This document shows positions 51,701 through 62,525 of a stretch of DNA of 64,000 nt, piece after piece (the stretch's first letter is position 1; each line of letters starts with the position of its first letter). The DNA is from Mastigias papua. Lineage: Eukaryota > Cnidaria > Scyphozoa > Rhizostomeae > Mastigiidae. The notes below the pieces were generated by a model. The model was not told the DNA's origin. It made no database searches and saw only the letters and a list, made by a program, of their open reading frames with translations. Both the position numbers and the translations under genes were made by a program. Where the stretch lies: NCBI GenBank assembly GCA_964019165.1, contig OZ025269.1:15324687-15388686 (forward strand). The letters are read 5' to 3'.

Positions 51701-53670
51701 TTTGGCCAAAAAGTAAGGCTATAGTCTTGGTATTGTGTCTACAAATGACTAAAAGTGAAATTGGTTGAGTTTGACTGCAGATTGAAAAGTGATGAAAATG
51801 AGGCAATTTTGGCCAAAAAGTAAGGCTATAGCCTTGGTATTTTGCCGACAGATGACTAAATTTGAAATTGGTTGAGTTTGACTGCAGATTGAAAAGTGAT
51901 GAAAATGAGGCACATTTGGCCAAAACATAAGGCTATATCCTTGGTATTTTGCCAAAAAAAGGACTAAAATTGAAATTGGTTGAGTTTGACTGCAGATTGA
52001 AAAGTGATGAAAATGAGGCAATTTTGGCCAAAAAGTAAGGCTATAGCCTTGGTATTTTGCCTATAACTGACTAAAATTGAAATTGGTTGAGTTTGACTGC
52101 AGATTGAAAAGTGATGAAAATGAGGCAATTTTGGCCAAAAAGTAAGGCTATAGCCTTTGTATTTTGCCTAAACATGACTAAAATTGCAATTGGTTGAGTT
52201 TGACTGCAGATTGAAAAGTGATGAAAATGAGGCAATTTTGGCCACAAAGTAAGGCTATAGCCTTGGTATTGTGTCTAAAAATGACTAAAATTGAAATTGG
52301 TTGAGTGTGACTGCAGATTGAAAAGTGATGAAAATGAGGCAATTTTGGCCAAACAGTAAGGCTATAGCCTTGGTATTTTGCCTAAACATGACTAAACTTG
52401 AAATTGGTCGAGTTTGACTGCAGATTGACAAGTGATGACAAAGAGGCAATTGTGGCCAAAACGTAAGGCTATAGTCTTGGTATGTTGCCTACAAATGACT
52501 AAAATTGAAATTGGTTGAGTGTGACTGCAGATTGAAAAGTGATGAAAATGAGGCAATTTTGGCCAAACAGTAAGGCTATAGCCTTGGTATTTTGCCTCAA
52601 CATGACTAAAATTGAAATTGGTCGAGTTTGACTGCAGATCGAAAAGTGATGAAAATGAGGCAATTTTGGCCAAAAAGTAAGGCTATAGCCTTGGTATTTT
52701 GCCTGAACATGACTACAATTGAAATTGGTGGAGTTTGACTGCAGATTGAAGAGTGATGACAATGAGGCAATTTTGGCCAAAACGTAAGGCTATAGCCTTG
52801 GTATGTTGCCTAAAAATGACTAAAATTGAAATTGGTTGAGGTTGACTGCAGATTGAAAAGTGATGAAAATGAGGCAATTTTGGCCAAAAAAGTAAGGCTA
52901 TAGCCTTGATAGTTTGCCTATACATGACTAAAATTGAAAGTGGTTGAGTTTGACTGCAGATTGAAAAGTGATGAAAATGAGGCAATTTTGGCCAAAAAGT
53001 AAGGCTATAGCCTTGGCATTTTGCATAAAAATGACTAAAATTGCAATTGGTTGAGGTTGACTGCAGATTAAAAAGTGATGAAAATGAGGCAATTTTGGCC
53101 AAAAAGTAAGGCTATAGCCTTGGTATTTTGCCTAAAAATGACTAAAATTGAAAGTGGTTGAGTTTGACTGCAGATTGAAATGTGATGAAAATGAGGCAAT
53201 TTTGGCCAAAAAAGTAAGGCTATAGCCTTGATAGTTTGCCTAAACATGACTAAAATTGAAAGTGGTTGAGTTTGACTGCGGATTGAAAAGTGATGAAAAT
53301 GAGGCAATTTTGGCCACAAAGTAAGGCTATAGCCTTGGTATGTTGCCTAAAAATGACTAAAATTGAAATTGGTGGAGTTTGACTGCAGATTGACAAGTGA
53401 TGACAATGAGGCAATTTTGGCCAAAACGTAAGGCTATAGCCTTGGTATGTTGCCTAAAAATGACTAAAATTGAAATTGGTGGAGTTTGACTGCAGATTGA
53501 AAAGTGATGAAAATGAGGCAATTTTGGCCAAACAGTAAGGCTATAGCCTTGGCATATTGCCTAAACATGACTAAAATTGAAATTGGTGGAGTTTGACTGC
53601 AGATTGAAAAGTGATGACAATGAGGCAATTTTGGCCAAAACGTAAGGCTATAGTCTTGGTATGTTGCCTA
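48350..53670 (+). repeat. 26-monomer (2,785-bp) higher-order repeat, about 1.9 near-identical copies
   Basis: Copy one is about 48,350-50,885 and copy two about 51,135-53,670. Unusual segments recur 2,785 bp apart, including GAGGCACATTTGGCC, GCCAAAAAAAGGAC, GACAAAGAGGCAATTG, GCCTCAACATG, GACTGCGGATTG and two GGCCAAAAAAGTAAGG monomers. By eye I found very few differences over about 2.5 kb; one is GAAAACGAGG near 49,866 against GAAAATGAGG near 52,651. This is among the most recent large duplications in the window. Confidence 0.87.
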
Positions 53671-55785
53671 AAAATGACTAAAATTGAAATTGGTTGAGTT
53701 TGACTGCAGATTGAAAAGTGATGAAAATGAGGCAATTTTGGCCAAAAAGTAAGGCTATAGCCTTGGTATTTTGCCTGAACATGACTACAATTGAAATTGG
53801 TGGAGTTTGACTGCAGATTGAAAAGTGATGACAATGAGGCAATTTTGGCCAAAACGTAAGGCTATAGCCTTGGTATGTTGCCTAAAAATGACTAAAATTG
53901 AAATTGGTTGAGGTTGACTGCAGATTGAAAAGTGATGAAAATGAGGCAATTTTGGCCAAAAAAGTAAGGCTATAGCCTTGATAGTTTGGCTATACATGAC
54001 TAAAATTGAAAGTGGTGGAGTTTGACTGCAGATTGAAAAGTGATGAAAATGAGGCAATTTTGGCCAAAAAGTAAGGCTATAGCCTTGGCATTTTGCATAA
54101 AAATGACTAAAAGTGCAATTGGTTGAGGTTGACTGCAGATTGAAAAGTGATGAAAATGAGGCAATTTTGGCCAAAAAGTAAGGCTATAGCCTTGGTATTT
54201 TGCCTAAAAATGACTAAAATTGAAAGTGGTTGAGTTTGACTGCAGATTGAAATGTGATGAAAATGAGGCAATTTTGGCCAAAAAAGTAAGGCTATAGCCT
54301 TGATAGTTTGCCTAAACATGACTAAAATTGAAAGTGGTTGAGTTTGACTGCAGATTGAAAAGTGATGAAAATGAGGCAATTTTGGCCACAAAGTAAGGCT
54401 ATAGCCTTGGTATGTTGCCTAAAAATGACTAAAATTGAAATTGGTGGAGTTTGACTGCAGATTGAAAAGTGATGAAAATGAGGCAATTTTGGCCAAACAG
54501 TAAGGCTATAGCCTTGGCATATTGCCTAAACATGACTAAAATTGAAATTGGTGGAGTTTGACTGCAGATTGAAAAGTGATGACAATGAGGCAATTTTGGC
54601 CAAAACGTAAGGCTATAGTCTTGGTATGTTGCCTAAAAATGACTAAAATTGAAATTGGTTGAGTTTGACTGCAGATTGAAAAGTGATGAAAATGAGGCAA
54701 TTTTGGCCACAAAGTAAGGCTATAGCCTTGGTATGTTGCCTAAAAATGACTAAAATTGAAATTGGTGGAGTTTGACTGCAGATTGAAAAGTGATGAAAAT
54801 GAGGCAATTTTGGCCAAACAGTAAGGCTATAGCCTTGGCATATTGCCTAAACATGACTAAAATTGAAATTGGTGGAGTTTGACTGCAGATTGAAAAGTGA
54901 TGACAATGAGGCAATTTTGGCCAAAACGTAAGGCTATAGTCTTGGTATGTTGCCTAAAAATGACTAAAATTGAAATTGGTTGAGTTTGACTGCAGATTGA
55001 AAAGTGATGAAAATGAGGCAATTTTGGCCAAAAAGTAAGGCTATAGCCTTGGTATTTTGCCTGAACATGACTACAATTGAAATTGGTGGAGTTTGACTGC
55101 AGATTGAAAAGTGATGACAATGAGGCAATTTTGGCCAAAACGTAAGGCTATAGCCTTGGTATGTTGCCTAAAAATGACTAAAATTGAAATTGGTTGAGGT
55201 TGACTGCAGATTGAAAAGTGATGAAAATGAGGCAATTTTGGCCAAAAAAGTAAGGCTATAGCCTTGATAGTTTGGCTATACATGACTAAAATTGAAAGTG
55301 GTGGAGTTTGACTGCAGATTGAAAAGTGATGAAAATGAGGCAATTTTGGCCAAAAAGTAAGGCTATAGCCTTGGCATTTTGCATAAAAATGACTAAAAGT
55401 GCAATTGGTTGAGGTTGACTGCAGATTGAAAAGTGATGAAAATGAGGCAATTTTGGCCAAAAAGTAAGGCTATAGCCTTGGTATTTTGCCTAAAAATGAC
55501 TAAAATTGAAAGTGGTTGAGTTTGACTGCAGATTGAAATGTGATGAAAATGAGGCAATTTTGGCCAAAAAAGTAAGGCTATAGCCTTGATAGTTTGCCTA
55601 AACATGACTAAAATTGAAAGTGGTTGAGTTTGACTGCAGATTGAAAAGTGATGAAAATGAGGCAATTTTGGCCACAAAGTAAGGCTATAGCCTTGGAATG
55701 TTGCCTAAAAATGACTAAAATTGAAATTGGTGGAGTTTGACTGCAGATTGAAAAGTGATGAAAATGAGGCAATTTTGGCCAAAAA
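53425..55785 (+). repeat. 12-monomer (1,286-bp) higher-order repeat, about 1.8 copies
   Basis: Copy one is about 53,425-54,500 and copy two about 54,711-55,785. Both include GGCATATTGCC, GCCTGAACATGACTACAATTG, GATAGTTTGGCTATACATG and two GGCCAAAAAAGTAAGG monomers. The extra A in those two monomers makes the unit 1,286 bp and not 1,284. A three-monomer (321-bp) duplication at 54,390-55,031 joins the copies; GGCATATTGCC is near 54,517 and 54,838. Confidence 0.82.
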
Positions 55786-58228
55786 GTAAGGCTATAGCCT
55801 TGGTATTTTGCCTATAACTGACTAAAATTGAAATTGGTGGAGTGTGACTGCAGATTGAAAAGTGATGAAAATGAGGCAATTTTGGCCAAAACGTAAGGCT
55901 ATAGCCTTGGTATTTTGCCAAACATGACTAAAATTGCAATTGGTTGAGTTTGACTGCAGATTGAAAAGTGATGAAAATGAGGCAATTGTGGCCAAAAAGT
56001 AAGGCTATAGCCTTGGTAGTTTGCCGAAACATGACTAAAATTGAAATTGGTTGAGGTTGACTGCAGATTGAAAAGTGATGAAAAGGAGGCAATTTTGGCC
56101 ACAAAGTAAGGCTATAGCCTTGGCATTTTGCATAAAAATGACTAAAATTGCAATTGGTTGAGGTTGACTGCAGATTGAAAAGTGATGAAAATGAGGCAAT
56201 TTTGGCCAAAAAGGTAAGGCTATAGCCTTGGTATGTTGCCTAACAATGACTAAAATTGAAATTGGTTGAGTTTGACTGCAGATTGAAAAGTGATGAAAAT
56301 GAGGCAATTTTGGCCAAAAAGTAAGGCTATAGCTTTGGTATTTTCCCTAACAATGACTAAAATTGCAATTGGTTGAGTTTGACTGCAGACTGACATGTGC
56401 TGAAAATGAGGCAATGTTGGCCAAAAGGTAAGGCTATAGCCTTGGTGTTTTGCCTAAAAATGACTAAAATTGAAATTGGTTGAGGTTGACTGGAGAATGA
56501 CAAGTGACGGAACTGAGGCAATTTTGGCCAAAAAGTAAGGCTATAGCCTTGGTATTTTGCCTAAAAATGACTAAAATTGAAATTGGTTGAGTTTGACTGT
56601 AGACTTAAATGTGCTGAAAATGAGGCAATGCTGGCCACAAGGTAAGGCTATAGCCTTGGTGTTTTGCCTAAAAATGACTAAAATTGAAAGTGGTTGAGGT
56701 TGACTGCAGAATGAAAAGTGACGGAACTGAGGCAATTTTGGCCAAAAAGTAAGGCTATAGCCTTGGTATTTTGGCTAAACATGACTAACGTTGAACTTGG
56801 TTGAGTTTGACTGCAGATTGAAAAGTGATGAAAATGAGGCAATTATGGCCAAACAGTAAGGCTATAGCCTTGGCATTTTGCCTAAATATGACTAAACTTT
56901 AATTGGTTGAGTTTGACTGCAGATTGAAAAGTGATGAAAATGAGGCAATTTTGGCCACAAAGTAAGGCTATAGCCTTGGAATGTTGCCTAAAAATGACTA
57001 AAATTGAAATTGGTGGAGTTTGACTGCAGATTGAAAAGTGATGAAAATGAGGCAATTTTGGCCAAAAAGTAAGGCTATAGCCTTGGTATTTTGCCTATAA
57101 CTGACTAAAATTGAAATTGGTGGAGTGTGACTGCAGATTGAAAAGTGATGAAAATGAGGCAATTTTGGCCAAAACGTAAGGCTATAGCCTTGGTATTTTG
57201 CCAAACATGACTAAAATTGCAATTGGTTGAGTTTGACTGCAGATTGAAAAGTGATGAAAATGAGGCAATTGTGGCCAAAAAGTAAGGCTATAGCCTTGGT
57301 AGTTTGCCGAAACATGACTAAAATTGAAATTGGTTGAGGTTGACTGCAGATTGAAAAGTGATGAAAAGGAGGCAATTTTGGCCACAAAGTAAGGCTATAG
57401 CCTTGGCATTTTGCATAAAAATGACTAAAATTGCAATTGGTTGAGGTTGACTGCAGATTGAAAAGTGATGAAAATGAGGCAATTTTGGCCAAAAAGGTAA
57501 GGCTATAGCCTTGGTATGTTGCCTAACAATGACTAAAATTGAAATTGGTTGAGTTTGACTGCAGATTGAAAAGTGATGAAAATGAGGCAATTTTGGCCAA
57601 AAAGTAAGGCTATAGCTTTGGTATTTTCCCTAACAATGACTAAAATTGCAATTGGTTGAGTTTGACTGCAGACTGACATGTGCTGAAAATGAGGCAATGT
57701 TGGCCAAAAGGTAAGGCTATAGCCTTGGTGTTTTGCCTAAAAATGACTAAAATTGAAATTGGTTGAGGTTGACTGGAGAATGACAAGTGACGGAACTGAG
57801 GCAATTTTGGCCAAAAAGTAAGGCTATAGCCTTGGTATTTTGCCTAAAAATGACTAAAATTGAAATTGGTTGAGTTTGACTGTAGACTTAAATGTGCTGA
57901 AAATGAGGCAATGCTGGCCACAAGGTAAGGCTATAGCCTTGGTGTTTTGCCTAAAAATGACTAAAATTGAAAGTGGTTGAGGTTGACTGCAGAATGAAAA
58001 GTGACGGAACTGAGGCAATTTTGGCCAAAAAGTAAGGCTATAGCCTTGGTATTTTGGCTAAACATGACTAAAGTTGAACTTGGTTGAGTTTGACTGCAGA
58101 TTGAAAAGTGATGAAAATGAGGCAATTATGGCCAAACAGTAAGGCTATAGCCTTGGCATTTTGCCTAAATATGACTAAACTTTAATTGGTTGAGTTTGAC
58201 TGCAGATTGAAAAGTGATGAAAATGAGG
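55660..58228 (+). repeat. 12-monomer (1,283-bp) higher-order repeat, first two copies
   Basis: Both copies run through CCTTGGAATGTTGCC, GCCTATAACTGACTAAAATTG, TTTTGCCAAACATG, GCAATTGTGGCC, GAAAAGGAGGC, TTTTCCCTAACAATG, GACTGACATGTGCTG, GACTGGAGAATGACAAG and GCAATTATGGCC, 1,283 bp apart. One difference seen is CTAACGTTGAACTTGG against CTAAAGTTGAACTTGG. Confidence 0.85.
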
Positions 58229-61200
58229 CAATGTTGCCCAAAAGGTAAGGCTATAGCCTTGGTGTTTTGCCTAAATATGAGTAAAATTGAAAGTGGTTGA
58301 GTTTGACTGCAGATTGAAAAGTGATGAAAATGAGGCAATGTTGCCCAAAAGGTAAGGGTATAGCCTTGGTGTTTTGCCTAAATATGACTAAAATTGAAAT
58401 TGGTCGAGTTTGACTGCAGATTGAAAAGTGATGAAAATGAGGCAATTTTGGCCAAAAAGTAAGGCTATAGCCTTGATAGTCTGCCTAAACATGACTAAAA
58501 TTGACAGTGGTTGAGTTTGACTGCAGATTGAAAAGTGATGAAAATGAGGCAATTTTGGCGAAAAAGTAAGGCTATAGCTTTGGCATTTTGCCTAAAAATG
58601 ACTAAAATTGAAATTGGTTGAGTTTGACTGCAGATTGAAAAGTGATGAAAATGAGGCAATTTTGGCGAAAAAGTAAGGCTATAGCCTTGGTATTTTGCCT
58701 ATAACTGACTAAAATTGAAATTGGTTGAGTTTGACTGCAGATTGAAAAGTGATGAAAATGAGGCAATTTTGGCCAAAAAGTAAGGCTATAGCCTTGGTAT
58801 TTTGGCTAAACATGACTAACGTTGAACTTGGTTGAGTTTGACTGCAGATTGAAAAGTGATGAAAATGAGGCAATTATGGCCAAACAGTAAGGCTATAGCC
58901 TTGGCATTTTGCCTAAATATGACTAAACTTTAATTGGTTGAGTTTGACTGCAGATTGAAAAGTGATGAAAATGAGGCAATTTTGGCCACAAAGTAAGGCT
59001 ATAGCCTTGGAATGTTGCCTAAAAATGACTAAAATTGAAATTGGTGGAGTTTGACTGCAGATTGAAAAGTGATGAAAATGAGGCAATTTTGGCCAAAAAG
59101 TAAGGCTATAGCCTTGGTATTTTGCCTATAACTGACTAAAATTGAAATTGGTGGAGTGTGACTGCAGATTGAAAAGTGATGAAAATGAGGCAATTTTGGC
59201 CAAAACGTAAGGCTATAGCCTTGGTATTTTGCCAAACATGACTAAAATTGCAATTGGTTGAGTTTGACTGCAGATTGAAAAGTGATGAAAATGAGGCAAT
59301 TGTGGCCAAAAAGTAAGGCTATAGCCTTGGTAGTTTGCCGAAACATGACTAAAATTGAAATTGGTTGAGGTTGACTGCAGATTGAAAAGTGATGAAAAGG
59401 AGGCAATTTTGGCCACAAAGTAAGGCTATAGCCTTGGCATTTTGCATAAAAATGACTAAAATTGCAATTGGTTGAGGTTGACTGCAGATTGAAAAGTGAT
59501 GAAAATGAGGCAATTTTGGCCAAAAAGGTAAGGCTATAGCCTTGGTATGTTGCCTAACAATGACTAAAATTGAAATTGGTTGAGTTTGACTGCAGATTGA
59601 AAAGTGATGAAAATGAGGCAATTTTGGCCAAAAAGTAAGGCTATAGCTTTGGTATTTTCCCTAACAATGACTAAAATTGCAATTGGTTGAGTTTGACTGC
59701 AGACTGACATGTGCTGAAAATGAGGCAATGTTGGCCAAAAGGTAAGGCTATAGCCTTGGTGTTTTGCCTAAAAATGACTAAAATTGAAATTGGTTGAGGT
59801 TGACTGGAGAATGACAAGTGACGGAACTGAGGCAATTTTGGCCAAAAAGTAAGGCTATAGCCTTGGTATTTTGCCTAAAAATGACTAAAATTGAAATTGG
59901 TTGAGTTTGACTGTAGACTTAAATGTGCTGAAAATGAGGCAATGCTGGCCACAAGGTAAGGCTATAGCCTTGGTGTTTTGCCTAAAAATGACTAAAATTG
60001 AAAGTGGTTGAGGTTGACTGCAGAATGAAAAGTGACGGAACTGAGGCAATTTTGGCCAAAAAGTAAGGCTATAGCCTTGGTATTTTGGCTAAACATGACT
60101 AAAGTTGAACTTGGTTGAGTTTGACTGCAGATTGAAAAGTGATGAAAATGAGGCAATTATGGCCAAACAGTAAGGCTATAGCCTTGGCATTTTGCCTAAA
60201 TATGACTAAACTTTAATTGGTTGAGTTTGACTGCAGATTGAAAAGTGATGAAAATGAGGCAATGTTGCCCAAAAGGTAAGGCTATAGCCTTGGTGTTTTG
60301 CCTAAATATGAGTAAAATTGAAAGTGGTTGAGTTTGACTGCAGATTGAAAAGTGATGAAAATGAGGCAATGTTGCCCAAAAGGTAAGGGTATAGCCTTGG
60401 TGTTTTGCCTAAATATGACTAAAATTGAAATTGGTCGAGTTTGACTGCAGATTGAAAAGTGATGAAAATGAGGCAATTTTGGCCAAAAAGTAAGGCTATA
60501 GCCTTGATAGTCTGCCTAAACATGACTAAAATTGACAGTGGTTGAGTTTGACTGCAGATTGAAAAGTGATGAAAATGAGGCAATTTTGGCGAAAAAGTAA
60601 GGCTATAGCTTTGGCATTTTGCCTAAAAATGACTAAAATTGAAATTGGTTGAGTTTGACTGCAGATTGAAAAGTGATGAAAATGAGGCAATTTTGGCCAA
60701 AAAGTAAGGCTATAGCCTTGGTATTTTGCCTATAACTGACTAAAATTGAAATTGGTGGAGTGTGACTGCAGATTGAAAAGTGATGAAAATGAGGCAAGTT
60801 TGGCCAAAACGTAAGGCTATAGCCTTGGTATTTTGCCAAACATGACTAAAATTGCAATTGGTTGAGTTTGACTGCAGATTGAAAAGTGATGAAAATGAGG
60901 CAATTGTGGCCAACAAGTAAGGCTATAGCCTTGGTAGTTTGCCGAAACATGACTAAAATTGAAATTGGTTGAGGTTGACTGCAGATTGAAAAGTGATGAA
61001 AAGGAGGCAATTTTGGCCACAAAGTAAGGCTATAGCCTTGGCATTTTGCATAAAAATGACTAAAATTGCAATTGGTTGAGGTTGACTGCAGATTGAAAAG
61101 TGATGAAAATGAGGCAATTTTGGCCAAAAAGGTAAGGCTATAGCCTTGGTATGTTGCCTAACAATGACTAAAATTGAAATTGGTTGAGTTTGACTGCAGA

Positions 61201-62190
61201 TTGAAAAGTGATGAAAATGAGGCAATTTTGGCCAAAAAGTAAGGCTATAGCTTTGGTATTTTCCCTAACAATGACTAAAATTGCAATTGGTTGAGTTTGA
61301 CTGCAGACTGACATGTGCTGAAAATGAGGCAATGTTGGCCAAAAGGTAAGGCTATAGCCTTGGTGTTTTGCCTAAAAATGACTAAAATTGAAATTGGTTG
61401 AGGTTGACTGGAGAATGACAAGTGACGGAACTGAGGCAATTTTGGCCAAAAAGTAAGGCTATAGCCTTGGTGTTTTGCCTAAAAATGACTAAAATTGAAA
61501 TTGGTTGAGGTTGACTGGAGAATGACAAGTGACGGAACTGAGGCAATTTTGGCCAAAAAGTAAGGCTATAGCCTTGGTATTTTGCCTAAAAATGACTAAA
61601 ATTGAAATTGGTTGAGTTTGACTGTAGACTTAAATGTGCTGAAAATGAGGCAATGCTGGCCACAAGGTAAGGCTATAGCCTTGGTGTTTTGCCTAAAAAT
61701 GACTAAAATTGAAAGTGGTTGAGGTTGACTGCAGAATGAAAAGTGACGGAACTGAGGCAATTTTGGCCAAAAAGTAAGGCTATAGCCTTGGTATTTTGGC
61801 TAAACATGACTAAAGTTGAAATTGGTTGAGTTTGACTGCAGATTGAAAAGTGATGAAAATGAGGCAATTATGGCCAAACAGTAAGGCTATAGCCTTGGCA
61901 TTTTGTCTAAATATGACTAAACTTTAATTGGTTGAGTTTGACTGCAGATTGAAAAGTGATGAAAATGAGGCAATGTTGCCCAAAAGGTAAGGCTATAGCC
62001 TTGGTGTTTTGCCTAAATATGAGTAAAATTGAAAGTGGTTGAGTTTGACTGCAGATTGAAAAGTGATGAAAATGAGGCAATGTTGCCCAAAAGGTAAGGG
62101 TATAGCCTTTGTGTTTTGCCTAAATATGACTAAAATTGAAATTGGTCGAGTTTGACTGCAGATTGAAAAGTGATGAAAATGAGGCAATTT
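58229..62190 (+). repeat. Extended 12-mer HOR units (2,031- and 1,604-bp spacing)
   Basis: After the second 1,283-bp copy, a tail with GTTGCCCAAAAGG, ATATGAGTAAAATTG, GGTAAGGGTATAGCC, GATAGTCTGCC and GGCGAAAAAGTAAGG precedes the next unit at 58,974. The tail recurs from about 60,257 and, in part, from 61,968. The spacing of the pieces is 2,031 bp and then 1,604 or 1,711 bp. The 107-bp discrepancy comes from the monomer repeated near 61,405 and 61,512. Confidence 0.82.
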
Positions 62191-62440
62191 TGGCCAAAAA
62201 GTAAGGCTATAGCCTTGGTATTTTGCCTAAAAATGACTAAAATTGAAATTGGTTGAGTTTGACTGCAGATTGAAAAGTGATGAAAATGAGGCAATTTTGG
62301 CCAAAAAGTAAGGCTATAGCCTTGGTATTGTGCCTAAAAATGACTAAAATTGAAATTGGTTGAGTTTGAGTGCAGATTGAAAAGTGATGAAAATGAGGCA
62401 ATTTTGGCCAAAAAGTAAGGCTATAGCCTTGATAGTTTGC

Positions 62441-62525
62441 TCAAAAATGACGAAATTGATGTTGATGTACTTTGAGTGCAGAATGAAATGTGATAAAATG
62501 AGGGAGGTGTGGGCAAAGACGAACA
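62441..62525 (+). repeat. Degenerate terminal monomer at the right edge of the array
   Basis: The segment opens AAAAATGACGAAATTGATG and continues with TTTGAGTGCAGAATGAAATG and GTGATAAAATGAGGGAGG. Against the consensus it keeps the order of all elements to about monomer position 62 with many substitutions and small indels. The GGCC and TATA palindromes are gone. It follows monomers close to consensus, such as 62,229-62,335 with one mismatch, so the decay is abrupt. Diverged edge monomers are usual in satellites because homogenisation is weak there. Confidence 0.8.

Larger units (their letters stand above)
26690..55700 (+). repeat. Satellite domain 2 (GGTGGAG / GACAGAACTAAGG variants)
   Basis: From the first ATTGGTGGAG at 26,746 this form is frequent. 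GACAGAACTAAGG, usually after GAAAGTAGGTGAGG, occurs from about 27,735 to 51,585 and replaces the GACGGAACTGAGG of the outer domains. TATTGTGTCTACAAATG and GCATACAAATG monomers are also typical, as is the T9-tract monomer (34.8-46.4 kb). CAACCGATT was not seen. The left border is sharp to within a few monomers. The right border is gradual, because GGTGGAG continues into domain 3. Confidence 0.75.
1..62440 (+). repeat. 107-bp satellite DNA array, about 584 head-to-tail monomers
   Basis: The segment ATGACTA recurs every 107 bp from base 4 to the array end. Dividing the length by 107 and allowing for frequent 106-bp monomers gives about 584 copies. All are in one orientation. Hallmarks in nearly every copy are TGACTAAAATTGAAATTGG, GTTTGACTGCAG, GTGATGAAAATGAGGCAA, TTTTGGCCAAAA and AAGGCTATAGCCTT. 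Consensus GC is 36 of 107 bases. Copies differ mainly by substitutions and single-base indels; CCTAAAATGAC in place of CCTAAAAATGAC is a common 106-bp form. No unrelated sequence interrupts the array. Known satellite biology (concerted evolution by unequal exchange) explains the layout. Which chromosome region or organism this is cannot be told from the sequence. Stretches not listed as higher-order repeats below are the same monomers in less regular order. Confidence 0.98.
55640..62440 (+). repeat. Satellite domain 3 (distal domain, 12-mer-based HOR family)
   Basis: The last 6.8 kb is built on a 12-monomer unit of 1,283 bp opening with GGCCACAAAGTAAGG then CCTTGGAATGTTGCC. Unit starts are near 55,660, 56,943, 58,974 and 60,578, giving spacings of 1,283, 2,031 and 1,604 bp. 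The second and third units carry an extra tail (58,226-58,973 and its partial copy from about 60,257) with GTTGCCCAAAAGG, GATAGTCTGCC and GGCGAAAAAG monomers. The fourth has one extra monomer: the TGACTGGAGAATGACAAG copy at about 61,405 is repeated at about 61,512. GACGGAACTGAGG and CTTAAATGTGCTG reappear here after being absent from domain 2. Confidence 0.8.

Noticed and set aside
1397..62187. About ninety minus-strand reading frames of 60-129 codons with similar products (for example starting MAKIASFSSLFNLQS)
   Set aside because: They are the satellite monomer read in three successive frames. Several overlap at 107-bp offsets in different frames with the same peptide, for example 19,786-20,067 and 19,893-20,174. 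One-base indels shift them freely, and I see no gene-like start context.
1..62440. CRISPR array
   Set aside because: The repeats are contiguous 107-bp units with no unique spacers and no cas genes; the whole unit varies as a satellite does.
1..62440. CENP-B box in the monomer
   Set aside because: The CENP-B box needs CpG-containing TTCG and CGGG. The consensus has no CpG, and the CpG variants seen do not build the motif.
1..62440. Palindromic AAGGCTATAGCCTT as an operator or terminator
   Set aside because: It occurs in nearly every monomer of a gene-free array and has no T-run or adjacent gene, so bacterial-type regulation is not supported.
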